Assembly: GCA_019188255.1 (NCBI GenBank)
Contig: JAETXT010000003.1
Coordinates: 5,828,001-5,892,000 of the forward strand
Direction: 5' to 3'
Length of the DNA stretch: 64,000 bases
Origin: Verticillium longisporum
Lineage: Eukaryota > Ascomycota > Sordariomycetes > Glomerellales > Plectosphaerellaceae
The notes beneath the pieces are model-generated. The model had not been told where the DNA came from. It saw only the letters and a list, made by a program, of their open reading frames with translations, and searched no databases. The position numbers were made by a program, and so were the translations under genes. Of the stretch, positions 20,862-31,625 are shown in pieces (position 1 is the first letter of the stretch; the number at the start of each line of letters is the position of its first letter).

Positions 20862-23700
20862 CTACAGCTCCCCGCCAACACCAGACTCCAACATTTCTGC
20901 AAGCATATCCCACTTGGCGGCCGCCTCGTCGCTCGACGCCCGCGCGACCCCCCGCAGGCCCCCGCAGATGAATCTCATGTGCCTCTCGAGGTCGCCGCTG
21001 ATCCCTGCCAAGATCGCAGTGTACGTTTCTTCCTGCTGTCCCGAGGATTCCACCGCGGGAACTCGACCTCGACGATGACGTTGGCGACGATCATGTCTCT
21101 CTCCCGTATCCTCGTCTTGGTCTTGGTCTAGGTCTAGTTCTTGGTCGACGCCGTCGTCGTCGCTGTCCAGCACCCACCGAGCATGGCGGGCCCTCTTCGG
21201 TGTGCCGCCCCGCTGGTGATACTGCGGCGGTGAAGACATGACCGACAACCGCGACAGCTCCTGCATCTCTTCGGCTTCCTGCGCCGCCCTGTGCCGCTCT
21301 GCGCGCTCAAGTCTGATGATCAGGTCGAGAACGTCGAGGATAGTTTCCCGGATGGGACCCAATTTGCTGCCCAGGCAGGCTGCGTTCATGGCCTGTCGGG
21401 TGACGGCTAGGTGCACGCCAATCATGGCGTCGACGTCGTGTGCGTCCCTGAGCTGACCGCGCAGCCTGGCCATGGTCGGCGCCAGCACGAGGGTCGACAG
21501 GTAGGTATGCACGCAGTTGCAGAACCAGAGCAGTTTCGAGCGGAGGCGGTAGTATGTGGCTTGCTCCTGCCAATCCTCCTGGTCGGCGACGTAGCTGTCG
21601 AATGAACGGTTCGTCCCCAAGAGCGTGACCCCGCACCGGATCTGCAGCAGGAAAGTAAAGACGGCCTGGTAGCGGGCTAGACACTCGCTTGTGATGATCA
21701 GCTGGATGGGCCACGCAAAGCGGTAGGCCACGACCAGGGTGGGCAGCAGCTGACGGACCGAGTCCCTGCTGCGGGCGACGGGCGCCTTCTGGCCGTCTGC
21801 GTCGACCGTCACGGAAAGGCGCTGGGCGTCGACCCGTGAGGAGAAAGCCTCCTGCGCGAGCCCTGTCAGCAGGTAGCGGTCGTGCCAGTCGGGCTTGGCG
21901 GCATCGATCCTGGCAAACAGGTTCCGAGCAAAGGCATCGGCGACGAAGCCATCCGACATGAAGTACAGCGACTCCAGCGCGTCAATGTTGGACCACAGGT
22001 CGCAGGATGCGAAGAGGACCTGTTTCAGCGCCTCGGACGTCGCGTGATGCTTGCTCTGGATCCAGGAGCCGAACGCCGAGCTGAAGAGCTCGTTAAAAGG
22101 CGCAAAGTCAGACCCCTCAGGGCAGACGGCGTCAAAGGTCAATAGGGGTTCCGGCCTGTTCCACCGGGCGCGGGTCGATTCATATTTGCCCAGATGCTTC
22201 AGCACGACGATGCTCTTGCCCGCCGTGAAGATCTTGGCGGCGCTGGGCTCTAAAAGTTGGGTACATGCAGCTTGCCGTCCGATGTGCGCCTCAGCTTGAA
22301 CTGCTCCTGCCAGATTTGGTTCAGGGGTACTTGGGAGACCGAGTCGGCGACGAAGAAGATTTTGTCCGCCGGCAGCAGCTCTCCCTCGTGCATCCAGAGC
22401 CGGATGGGGCGCAGGTACATCTGGAAGCACTCGAAGAACATGCGCCCCAGAAACTCGTACGTGCCGCTCTTGCCCGCGGCCTGCGCGGCGCCGACTTGCT
22501 GGTAGAGCAGCTCGAGGTATCGAAAGGCGCCAACCTGGGACCCCTCCTCGAGCTGGCGCACAATGTCGGACAACGCATTGAGGGGCTCGAGGTGCGGGCC
22601 GAGTTCGCGCTGTAGGGCGATGGAGCTTACGACGGTGTCTCTCAGCGGGGTGATCAGGCGATGCTGGATCCGTGATAGTTCCTTGTCAAACGACTGCAGG
22701 CTCGCCATGACATTGGCGTGAAAGACCTGCAAAAGCGGCATCGTCTGCCTCCGGCTCGCAAAGGACCGCAGCACGGCGAGGCGGCGTCCCGCTTCGGCGA
22801 ACCAGCCGATGAGTGCCTTGCACGTCTCCCACGCCATGTTGGCCACCTGGTACGCGGGGTCCGGCTGGCCGTGCTTCTGAAATAGTGATGTCTCCAGTCC
22901 CTGGAGCATGAACAGTGCCTCTCTGATCATGTGAAACTCGGACACTGCCATCTTGCGCGACGGCCCTGCCGAGGGTTGCTGGTGCCCGTCTGGCAGGCGC
23001 CACGACTGGCTCTGCTGCACCGCCTGCAAGGCAGCATCATGCCGCGTCTCGACCTGAAAATCCTCGGGCCGCCGTCCAGCGAGCGCATCAGAGGCCGAAA
23101 CGGACGTGTCGTCCGAGTCGTGGCCCGCGCCGGACTTGTCGTCCTGATAGCCCTCATCGTCGGAGCTGTCGTGATAGTCTATGGACCGCCACAGATCCGG
23201 CTCGCGATGCCACCCATCCTCCCTGGCAATGTCCTCCCACGTGAGCGGCGGGCCGGCCCCTTCTTCCGGCTGTCGCAGGAGCGCGAGGTCATGAAGGTCC
23301 GTCTTCTGCGCAGGCTGGTCGGCGATCTCGAGGAGAAAGTGGAGGATGTCGGGGGACCATTTTGTGCGGAGCGGGGCGAAGGCGTCGAGGCTCTGGCGAA
23401 GGGCACGGGCGAGGCCGTCGCGGTGGTGGACGCTGAAGCGCTCCTCGAGGCCAGCGAGGCGGTTCTCGACCTCGAACTGGTTCGTGCGGAGAAAGTTGTG
23501 GTACCGCAGGTTGCGGATGGAGGCTTCGCGGTAGCTGTTGAAGCGATGGGGTGCGTTCTGTTTGGCAGGGGCTGGGTCAGTGCTGGTGGCTCTCTTGGGC
23601 CGGGGGCAGGAGATGGGAGGTTCCACACCTTGCTCGACGTGGAGGTGACGAGCTCGACAAGCTCCTCGGTCAGGGCGCCGAGCTGGGCGGCGTGGGCCAT
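20862..23700 (-). CDS. Gamma-tubulin complex component, probably GCP5-like (apparent frameshift)
   Basis: Spc97/Spc98 (GCP) family protein of the gamma-tubulin ring complex, which nucleates microtubules at spindle pole bodies. Exon 1 is 23700-23629 (MAHAAQLGALTEELVEL...), then a 71-nt intron (GTGTGG donor, CACTGAC branch, AACAG acceptor), then 23557-20862. The N-terminal GRIP1 half has FNSYREASIRNLRYHNFLRTNQ, and the mid-part has YLRPIRLWMHEGELLPAD, a strongly conserved GCP segment. The C-terminal GRIP2 half has YRFAWPIQLIITSECLARYQAVFTFL-like sequence. The two halves are in different frames: at the run of four A on the plus strand (22252-22255) one more base is needed to join PNF to LEPSAAKIF. 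With that base the protein is 922 residues, normal for GCP5. The acidic insertion near residue 790 resembles fungal GCP5/Mod21, but GCP6 remains possible. Confidence 0.85.
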
Positions 23701-25554
23701 GGTGCGCTCATCGATCGGGTGTTGGGGCGGCTCGAGGTTGTAGGTGTAATGGGAGCTGTTGAGGTGCGACGCGGTGAACGGTGAAAGCGTCGACGGTTGA
23801 CGCGACGAGGTGGGGTTGCTCGACTGGCAGGTGGGGGTCGGTCGTCTTTGGGGGTTCTTGGCGAATGACATGTGCTGGAGAGGGTCCTAGCTTTGACAGC
23901 TTTCAGGGGCAGGGGTCAGCTGGCTCTGTTCTGGTGCGACGGCTTTGTCCTTGGGTTGATTGAGCCGAGACGGTCTAATTGAAACGGTGAACCTGATGAG
24001 TGGGTACAAGACCTCGAAGGAGCTCATCGTCTTGGAAGGCAACAGTGCCAACGACTTGGAGTCCCGTGGGAGCGGACTGGAGACGGAAACGAGCAGCATA
24101 CCATGCATGCCGCTTTCGCAGAGTCAAAGTGCACTTGACTGTCTTCACTGTCTTCAGATGATCATGTGTCTTCCTCATCCAACGTCGCCGCCATGACCAA
24201 CCCCGGCTCTCGGATATCACCCGCTCATCCCAATGTTCCAAAGTCCTTGCCGCTGGAAGCTTTCAATCGACCTCCAGTCTGTGCTTGAGCTCACGGTGAA
24301 CGCGGTGCATGTGCTGAACATGGCGCGTGGCGAAGAGGGGTTATATTGTCGACAAGGCAGACGCCTTGCTCAACCCAGTATAGCCAATACACAGATTCCA
24401 AATTAGCGACGGAGTAGTCTCGCCCTGCAGCACAGTCGTATAATACCTTGCCTAGTTAAGTACCTAGATGTATAGTATCGTCGTGGCAAAGCCAAGGCTC
24501 GTTGTCCAAGGCGAGGACAGGCAACAAGTCTCGTGACCAGTGTACGATGCCCAACGGCGAGGGAGGCGGCAGGCCAGACGTGTCAGCCCTTCTGCGCGTT
24601 TCCCATTCGCCATGCCACGCCATTGCCTCACACCTCCCAGCTCTAGTTGTGATGTTCAACGGGCCAACCTAGAGTGGAGACCCGAGACTGTAGATGGCTA
24701 CCTTATTGATCCTTCGAGGGGACTCGTTCTTATTCCTGCACCCAGCATCAACCACCGACTTGTCACCTCGTCTCCCAAAGCCTTGCATCTCGTCTCCCAG
24801 AGCCTTCATCGTGAAGGCTGCCATCACGGCTTGGCGTCAACGAATGGCATGCGACCTCAAAAACACGCAGCGTGTTGCTGGGAGTACCCGCTGTGGATAG
24901 GCTCGGTCCAGCCATTCGAAGAGGTACCGATGGAGTCATGCGTCCATGATGTTGCTGATCTGTTTATTATTATTGCACGTATGATGATCCATATCTTGGG
25001 CTCATTTCATGACTGAAGGTAGGGTCGAAGGTGAGGGACCCCGTTCAGGGTCCTTATCATGCCGTCAACCTAAAACGGTAGCGCGCGCAGGGAAACGGAC
25101 CCAGACGGCCGGCAGCGCAGATAACGTGGCCAACCCCTGGCTTTAGAGCCTCATCCATTGGCCGTTACGGCGTAGAAACCCCCCACCCACGAGGCCCCGA
25201 TCCACCGTGACGTGCCCATTTTGGCTGCACGGCCCTGGACCGCGTAATTCCACCTCGAAGAAACACCATCATCTCCTTTGTTGTACATGAATTTGCAGAG
25301 CGACTTGTCCCCTCCACCCCCCTTTACGACGACCTGCCACGACCTGCCACGACGACAATTGACACTGCATCCGACAAAAGTCGCATCAATGGCCGCCTGA
25401 GCGACGACGAAACTCCGGCGACAAGAATACCCCCCCTGGCTCGCCGTTCGCCTGCCACCAACTGGCGCAGCATCGTACGCGAATTCTGCCAAGAGAGAAA
25501 GAGAAACAGCAAAGAAGGAGAAGAAAAAAACAAACAAGACGCGTGCCGCCCATC
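23701..25554. other. Divergent intergenic region
   Basis: Shared upstream region of the GCP gene (-) and the mannosyltransferase gene (+). A short in-frame extension of the GCP gene to 23871 exists but looks like leader. No gene supported. A TAAGTACCTAG element lies near 24458. Confidence 0.5.
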
Positions 25555-26855
25555 ATGGCCATGGCACGGCCCATACGGGCCTTGGTCGTCGTGTCCGTCA
25601 TGCTGTGGTGCTTCTTCATCTACCTCATATTGGGACCCCAACGGGAAATCCACCTCCCAGAGCGCTACAGCCATGAGCGCGATCCCAACCTAGACCGTGA
25701 GCTCGAGCCCGCGATGGCGACCCTTCCCACGACGACGCCGCGCGGCGGCAGCTGACCCCATCTGCAGTGACCGGCGAACCCGAGGGCACCCTGACCTACG
25801 CCTCGGAAGCCTACGCCCCTGGCGTCGAGAACTCGGCACGCATCAACGCGACGCTGCTGGCCCTGGTCAGGAACGAGGAGCTCACCGGCATGCTGTCGTC
25901 GATGCGCGACCTCGAGCGCACCTGGAACCACAAGTTCAACTACCCGTGGACCTTCTTCAACGACGTCCCCTTCACCGACGAGTTCAAGCGCCGCACCGCC
26001 GCCGCCACCAACGCCGAGGTCCGCTACGAGGTCATCCCCAAGGAGCACTGGGACATGCCGTCGTGGATCAACAAGGACCTCTACCAGGAGTCGACCAAGA
26101 TCCTCAAGGAGAACGGCATCCAGTACGCCGACAAGGTCTCCTACCACTCCATGTGCCGCTGGAACAGCGGCATGTTCTACAAGCACCCGGCCCTCGCCAA
26201 CACGCGCTACTACTGGCGCGTCGAGCCCAAGGTGCACTTCTTCTGCGACGTCGACTACGACGTCTTCCGCTACATGCAGGACAACAACAAGACGTACGGC
26301 TTCACCATTAACCTCTACGACGCCCCCAAGTCCATCCCCTCGCTGTGGCCCGAGACGATGAAGTTCCTCGCCCAGAACCCCTCCTACCTGCACCAGAACA
26401 ACGCCCTGCACTGGCTGACCGACCGCCTGCGCCGCCCCGAGCACACCAAGGAGGCCAACGGCTACTCGACGTGCCACTTCTGGAGCAACTTTGAGATTGG
26501 CGACATGGACTTTTGGCGCAGCAAGCCCTACGAGGACTACTTTAACCACCTCGACCGCGCCGGCGGCTTCTTCTACGAGCGTTGGGGCGACGCCCCCGTC
26601 CACAGCATCGCCCTCGGCCTGTTTGAGGACGCGAGCAGGCTGCACTGGTGGGCACCCATGTCTCTATTCCTTCGCATTACAGTACTCACACAGCATAGGT
26701 TCCGCGACATCGGCTACCAGCACATACCCTTTTTCAACTGCCCCAACTCGCCAAAATGCCGGGGTTGCAAGGCTGGCAAGTTCACAGACGGCGAGAACTG
26801 GCTGCACAGGGAAGATTGCAGGCCAAACTGGTTCAAGTATGTCGGCATGGGTTGA
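25555..26855 (+). CDS. GT15 alpha-1,2-mannosyltransferase, KTR/KRE2/MNT1 type
   Basis: Golgi type II membrane enzyme that adds mannose from GDP-mannose to O- and N-linked glycans of wall proteins. Exons 25555-25696, 25768-26647 and 26699-26855, with introns of 71 and 51 nt; 392 residues. Residues about 8-27 form the single transmembrane anchor. The lumenal GT15 domain carries RDLERTWNHKFNYPW, the metal/donor-binding region around EPKVHFFCDVDYD, the segment STCHFWSNFEIGDMDFW that holds the catalytic glutamate in Kre2, and GGFFYERWGDAPVHS. The C-terminal cysteines (NCPNSPKCRGCKAG) are typical. The second intron is a multiple of three and lacks a stop, so it can be mistaken for coding; splicing restores LHWFRDIGYQHIPF. 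The GTG at 25767 is at the intron-exon boundary and is not a start. Confidence 0.95.
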
Positions 26856-27220
26856 GCAGGCTCTCGCCCTTGGGATGCGATGCTCCGACCCTTTTTCTTT
26901 TTCTTTTTTTTTATTCGTGTATACCAGCTTGGTTTGCGCTTTTCTGGAGTAACGGCATTAGAAGGGGACAAGGGGGGTGTCTGGCGTCCATTCCCCCGCG
27001 GCTGCATAGGTAGTTTGCAGTTGGTGTGGCACTCGAGGTGCCTCTCTCTGACACGACATGTATGAAAATGATCGATATATACATATAGAAGAAGACATTG
27101 TGAACACGTTGAGATGATTTGCTGTGTGCATTTTGTCGTGCGAACACGTTGAGATGATTTGCAGTGCATTTTTCCGTGTGAACACGTCGAGATGATGTAT
27201 TGTGTCCTTTTCTCGCATGC
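26856..27220. other. Convergent 3' spacer with tandem repeats
   Basis: Lies between the stop codons of the mannosyltransferase and Wdr83 genes. The first part has a T-rich tract (26888-26920) and the second half holds a three-copy tandem repeat listed separately. Confidence 0.6.
27100..27214. repeat. Tandem repeat, about 38-bp unit, three copies
   Basis: Copies at about 27100-27137, 27138-27175 and 27176-27214 share GAACACGT(T/C)GAGATGAT and a T-rich second half; the third is the most diverged. The array ends 6 bp before the Wdr83 stop codon, inside its likely 3' UTR. Confidence 0.85.
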
Positions 27221-28145
27221 CTACGAAGAGGACGGCCCAAACACGGTGGCCACGCCCGATGTGCCGCCCGCGCAAAACTGATGGCCCCAGCCGTCGTCCT
27301 TCCAGGCGAGGCAGCTGATGACGTTGCTCCTCTCCTTCTCCTTGCCGTCGCGTCCCAGGACCTTCTTCTTCGGCCCCGACCCCGGCGGACCCCACGGCAC
27401 CGTGACCTTGGCCATGAGCTTGCCCGTCAGCAGCTCCCACGCCCACACCCTGCCGTCGCCGCCGGCGCCGGCCGCCGTCAGCTCATCGCCGGCGACGACA
27501 AACGTCTCGCGGCCGCCGAGCACAGCCTGCACCCTGAACTCCTCGTTCCGCCAACCGGCATCCGCATACGTCTTGAGGCACGCGCCGCTCGCGCGGTCCA
27601 TGAGCCGCAGCTTGCTGTCGAGCGCGCCGACGAGCACGGCCTTGCCGTCGCGCGTGACGTCGAGGCTCGTGACGCTCGCGCCGACAACGTCGACGACGCA
27701 GCGGCCGGCGCGCACGTCGTAGCTGCGCACGCGCCCGTCGACGCTGCCGGCGTCAAGCTCGGGCCCGCGCACGACGGGGCTCGTGACGGCGTCGCGCGCC
27801 TCGTCGAGCACCTGCACGGGCTTGGCGCTGCTGGACCGCGCGTCCCAGAGGCGCACCGTCGTGTCGAAGCCGCCCGACGCCACGAGCGACTCGTCCTGGC
27901 CGGCGAACCGCACAACGTTGACGCGCGACGTGTGCCCGTGCAGGTTGCCGCCGAAGCGCCGCGTCGTCGTCGCCGTCGCCACGTCCCAGAGGAGCACGGC
28001 GCGGTCGCCGCCGGACGAGACGAAGCGCTGGTTGTCCGGGGCGACGGCGAGCGAGAGGACCTCGTAGCCGTGGGCTGCGTAGGACTGGATGAGCCGGCCT
28101 TCGGGGAGCGGGGCAGCGGGGGCGCCTTGCTTGAATCGGGCGGTG

Positions 28146-28185
<40 letters not shown>

Positions 28186-28419
28186 AGGTCTGGGATTCGG
28201 CGGGGAAGGGGTTGTAGAGGCGGATTGTGCGGTCGGCGGAACCGGTTAGGATGTACGTGCCCGGGGAGGCCGAGTAGGCGAGGGCGTGTATGGGGCCTGA
28301 TGAAGTTAGTGGGAGGTCGAGATGAGTGGCCAAGGAGAGTGTCAGGGTGAGTGAGTGAGGAAGGCTGGCTGACCATTGGCACCCAAGAGGTGGGCGAGAG
28401 GTTTGTCAGGGAACGACAT
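27221..28419 (-). CDS. WD40-repeat protein, Wdr83/Morg1 type
   Basis: Exons 28419-28374 and 28296-27221, with a 77-nt intron (GTCAGC donor, ATCAG acceptor); 373 residues. The spliced N-terminus MSFPDKPLAHLLGANGPIHA leads into WD repeat 1 (YSASPGTYILTGSADRTIRLYNP). Further WD signatures include SSGGDRAVLLWDV, ASGGFDTTVRLWDAR, VDGRVRSYDVR and GDGRVWAWELLTG, giving a seven-bladed propeller. Morg1/Wdr83 is a scaffold reported in MAPK signalling and in spliceosome C complexes; which role applies in this fungus is not known. A polyserine stretch encoded by a GCT/AGC repeat at 28147-28181 interrupts the loop after repeat 1. Without exon 1 the frame begins with a translated intron (MATHLDLPL), an artefact. 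Confidence 0.92.
28147..28181. repeat. Trinucleotide repeat (GCT/AGC)n in coding sequence
   Basis: About 11 uninterrupted triplets inside the Wdr83-like gene, read as serine codons on the minus strand. It expands a surface loop without changing frame. Confidence 0.9.
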
Positions 28420-28706
28420 GGCGATGTCATGGGTCCGCTTCCGGGAACCCAGTTGTGAGTGGGTTGATTCTCATGTCGCTGGAGGGGGCAACGGCGGTAT
28501 GATGTTGAATCCGTGGTTGATGAGAGAATATAGGTCGAAGAAGAGTGATGGGCTTCATGTTGAGTTTGATGTTGGTTTGTAGCGTAAGCGATCAGATGCA
28601 TCGGATATGCAGGTTGCGGGGAATGCGTTTAGCATGGAGACGATAGATGCTCTGCTTCCCGTTGCATAGTAGATGAAGCACTATTTTTGCGCCTCTTTCA
28701 ACGATA

Positions 28707-28793
28707 GCTTCGATCGTCTAGTTGGTTAGGATGATGCATTGTGGTTCTTACTACAATACTGCATTGACGGCAGTTCGAATCCGCCTCGGAGCA
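28707..28793 (+). tRNA. Candidate tRNA-His (GTG) with 14-nt intron
   Basis: A full cloverleaf can be drawn. Acceptor GCTTCGA pairs with TCGGAGC (one T-G wobble), with discriminator A at 28793. The D-arm is GTCT/GGAT with loop AGTTGGTTA. The anticodon stem ATGCA (28734-28738) pairs with TGCAT (28760-28764). The anticodon loop is TTGTGG + C once 28745-28758 is removed, the same seven bases as the yeast tRNA-His loop. The four-base variable loop is TGAC. The T-arm has loop TTCGAAT and stem GGCAG/CCGCC, with one A-C mismatch. Anticodon GTG is at 28741-28743 and the intron is at the canonical place, one base 3' of it. A T-run (28796-28801) follows as a pol III terminator. Mature length is 73 nt. 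The T-stem mismatch leaves room for a decayed copy or a base-call error. Confidence 0.7.
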
Positions 28794-28984
28794 TTCTTTT
28801 TGTTTTTGCAACCTCCATGCTTAGATCTTGCAAGTGATCTTTTTGTAAACCGCATTGGCTGTCGTTGCATTGATTATTTTTGAAATCTCTTACCTGAAGA
28901 TCTCTCACCAGACGTGAGGCAATAGCTGGCCTGTCACCTAGGTAGTAAACCAGTAAAGGGTATCTCAAGGTGTCACGTCGACCG

Positions 28985-30039
28985 CTATGAATGCTCGGGG
29001 ATCTGAACCAGGACAGACCGCACATTCCCACTGCCTCTGATGGCCACTTGAATCTCGTCATCGCCATCCTCCCTCACGCTCATCATCCTGGCCTCGTGCT
29101 CCTGCGGCTCCACGTCGGGCCAGTCCCTCCAGACCTCGCACGCAGCCCCCCGAAGCGCCTCTCTCCGCCTCACCAACCGCAGCACCCGCGCCGCCTGTCC
29201 CTCGTCTCCGAGCTCAAAGAGGACGACGCGGACGCCAAGCTTCACGGCAACGTCGAGCAGCCGCGCGTAAAACACATCCTCGTGCGCGCACCCCTCGTAC
29301 GCAGGCACGTCGTCCCCCGGCACCAGCGCCAGCCTCGGCTCGTACTTCCTGACCGAGTATCCCATCTGTCCACGGCCGGCCGCCCACACGTCACGCGAGA
29401 CGTACGGCGGGTTCGACACGAGGACGTCCCAGGGGCCGGCACTGCGCGCGAGCATCTCGACAGTCGCGTCATCGAAGGCGTCACCGAGGACGAACTCACG
29501 CTCTGCTCTGCAGTCGCGGCCCGCGGCCGGCCCTCGCCGACGTTGCGCTGCAGGTTCTCCCGCGCGAGTGCGACGGCCACCGGCGACACGTCGACGCCCC
29601 TGACGAGCAGCCGCGGCGCGGCCTTCTGCAGGCCCGCGAACAGCGACAGCGCTATGCACCCTGTACCCGTGCAAAAGTCGACGATCCTCAGCTCGTCGCG
29701 CCGAGACAGCGGCAGGGCACCGCGCCGGAGAAGACCTTCAAGGTGCACGGCCAAGGCCTCCGTCTCGGGCCGCGGCACGAGCACGCCTGGGCGACATTGG
29801 ATCTCGAGGCGGCCAAAGGGCTGCGTGCCGAGGACGTACTGCAGTGGTTCGCCGCGGCCCCGGCGGCGGCAGAGGCGCGACAGGCGCTGGGACGGCGTGG
29901 GGTGGTCGCGGACGTGCTCCCTGATCCAGCGGAGCTCGTGGGCGGCGGAGGCGATGTCGCGGGTGGCGGGGAGGAGGGTGCGGATATGAGGGGATGTTCG
30001 ATACGCTTTTCGAAGGAGGGAGGGTGGTAGGCGCGGCAT
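28985..30039 (-). CDS. HemK/PrmC-family release-factor glutamine methyltransferase, Mtq1-like (apparent frameshift)
   Basis: SAM-dependent N5-glutamine methyltransferase that modifies the GGQ motif of (mitochondrial) translation release factors. The frame from ATG 30039 carries the helical N-terminal region, GEPLQYVLGTQPFG, VLVPRPETEALA and SAM-binding motif I (VDFCTGTGCIALSLFAG). A second frame ending at 28985 carries the catalytic NPPY motif (VLVSNPPYVSRDVW) and C-terminal strands. They meet at about 29490-29530. No GT-AG pair with correct phase connects them without removing motif I, whereas one extra base does, giving 351 residues, normal for the family. Either the base call is wrong or the gene is inactive; a conserved tail after the shift argues for the former. 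A mitochondrial role is inferred from the family, not from a visible presequence. Confidence 0.85.
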
Positions 30040-30428
30040 GAGTCGTGGCGGTGATGGCGGTGGTGCTATGGATGAGAAATGGGCAAAGGTGAGATGGAAC
30101 TGGTGAGAAGTGCTTCATCAGTGAGGAGCTTGGGCCACGACCATGCATGGACTGGCGCCGTGAAGCCATGACTTCATCGTACGCTAGTTGCAAGGAGGAT
30201 CAATTGCTCGTCGGAATATGAGAGTTTGAATTATTGAATAACATAATGTGTTAAACAGGCGAAAGTTCAACGTCCAGCTGTTTCCAATTCATCACCACGT
30301 CAGTTGCCCTCAAACCAGTCTGTATCATACAGCCATTCCCAGCCCACCCTTCTCCTCTGCTATTTCATGACAATTCCGAGATGATTGGGCTTTATTGTCT
30401 GGCGTACTAGGATCTGATGAACCCACGT
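30040..30428. other. Intergenic spacer
   Basis: AT-richer spacer between two co-oriented minus-strand genes; no gene or RNA recognised. Confidence 0.55.
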
Positions 30429-31625
30429 CTAATCAGAATCACTATCGTCCGAGAAGAAAGACCCGAGATGAACACTGCCTCTGGATGACAGAGCAACAGT
30501 ACTCTTCTGCCCATCGAGAACAAACTCGTCTCCCGAAGGACTTTCCGGTACAAAGTCTTCCCATATCGTCTCCCTCTTCTCCACGGTTTCCATCTTCTCG
30601 TCGGTTTCGTCGCCTGTTGTCTCCACTGTGGCCCCCAGGCTTGTCCGCTCCGAACTTGGACCCTCAAAGTTGTCCGTCTCAAAGTAATGCTCAGCCCAGT
30701 CTGCGTACAGATCAACACCTCGCCCAGCGGCCGTCCACCGCTTCTCCATGATTGGCCAATTTTGGAACTTCGAGACAGGCCTCTTGCCCAGGAGGCCTCC
30801 TCGAATGGCTCGCTTCAGGGTATCCGGGGGCTTGAGCTCGTGAACGACATGCGAGCCAGGCCGGGAGTATCGTGAACCATCCACCGCCGTGGCGCCGTCG
30901 TCGTTTGCGTTCCTGGCTGACAGTATTCGAGTCGTCCGCCGCGAAGCATCCCCCAAGACAGCTCTGGCTCCAGAATCCTCCTCGGCACTGTCCTCTGTAG
31001 ATGGCCATTGTCCCTTCTCTCTCCCAGCGACAAGCGATGCGTCCGACCTCCTCGACGCGCCGTATCCCGAATCGGAGCTCCGCCACGTACACCGCGCTGC
31101 CATGCGGTGCGAAGCCAGCATCTTCGACCGCGTCTGCACCTCATGCAGCGCCGTGATGCCCACCGCACGCTGCGCCCGTCTGGCCTTCCGATCTTCCTCA
31201 GCCCACGGCTTTCCAACCGCGCTCACAACCTTTGGCCCCGCAGACCGCTCCACGGCCACGGCCACTGCGACGCTCGCTTGTCCTATCACGGGAATACTGA
31301 CGTCCATCGTCGACAACTTGCCCTCCGTCTCCTCTTTCGCCTCCAGCGGCTCCGAGAGCGGCCACGCTGCGGGCTCGTCGTCCTCGTCCTCGTCATCATC
31401 CCACGAGAACCCGTAACTCTTGGGTGAGCGGAACGCCTCAAGAAATCGCATGCACTCTTCGTCCGACGGCGCGGCCGTCACCGGCGTGGGAGCCTCCGGT
31501 CGATCGGGCGTGTGGACGGGCCTGAACGGCGCATCGCCCTGGGCGGGCCTCGACGGGAGCAGGAGGCGGTTCAGATTCATGCGCCGCAAGCGCGACCATC
31601 CTGTTTTCCGAGGCTGTTTCTCCAT
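30429..31625 (-). CDS. Hypothetical protein, 398 residues, intronless
   Basis: Not recognised. The frame is open from ATG 31625 to TAG-side end 30429, longer than overlapping frames. The protein begins with a basic, possibly mitochondrial- or nuclear-targeting stretch (MEKQPRKTGWSRLRRMNLNRLLLPSRP). It continues as a largely disordered Ser/Glu/Arg-rich chain with acidic patches (WDDDEDEDDEPAAW) and has a compact segment around residues 283-325 (KRAIRGGLLGKRPVSKFQNW ... DLYADWAEHYFETDNFEGP) that may be the conserved core. It ends in FFSDDSDSD, a casein-kinase-II-like acidic tail. No membrane segment. It sits between the methyltransferase and Vhc1 genes on the same strand, without functional hint. 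Confidence 0.65.
   Translation of the reverse strand: MEKQPRKTGWSRLRRMNLNRLLLPSRPAQGDAPFRPVHTPDRPEAPTPVTAAPSDEECMRFLEAFRSPKSYGFSWDDDEDEDDEPAAWPLSEPLEAKEETEGKLSTMDVSIPVIGQASVAVAVAVERSAGPKVVSAVGKPWAEEDRKARRAQRAVGITALHEVQTRSKMLASHRMAARCTWRSSDSGYGASRRSDASLVAGREKGQWPSTEDSAEEDSGARAVLGDASRRTTRILSARNANDDGATAVDGSRYSRPGSHVVHELKPPDTLKRAIRGGLLGKRPVSKFQNWPIMEKRWTAAGRGVDLYADWAEHYFETDNFEGPSSERTSLGATVETTGDETDEKMETVEKRETIWEDFVPESPSGDEFVLDGQKSTVALSSRGSVHLGSFFSDDSDSD

Noticed and set aside
25665..26645. 326-residue minus-strand frame opposite the mannosyltransferase
   Set aside because: Val/Gly/Leu-rich shadow with no domain; the plus strand is a clear GT15 enzyme.
27200..28249. 349-residue plus-strand frame opposite the WD40 gene
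   Set aside because: Ala/Arg-rich shadow of WD repeats; no independent support.
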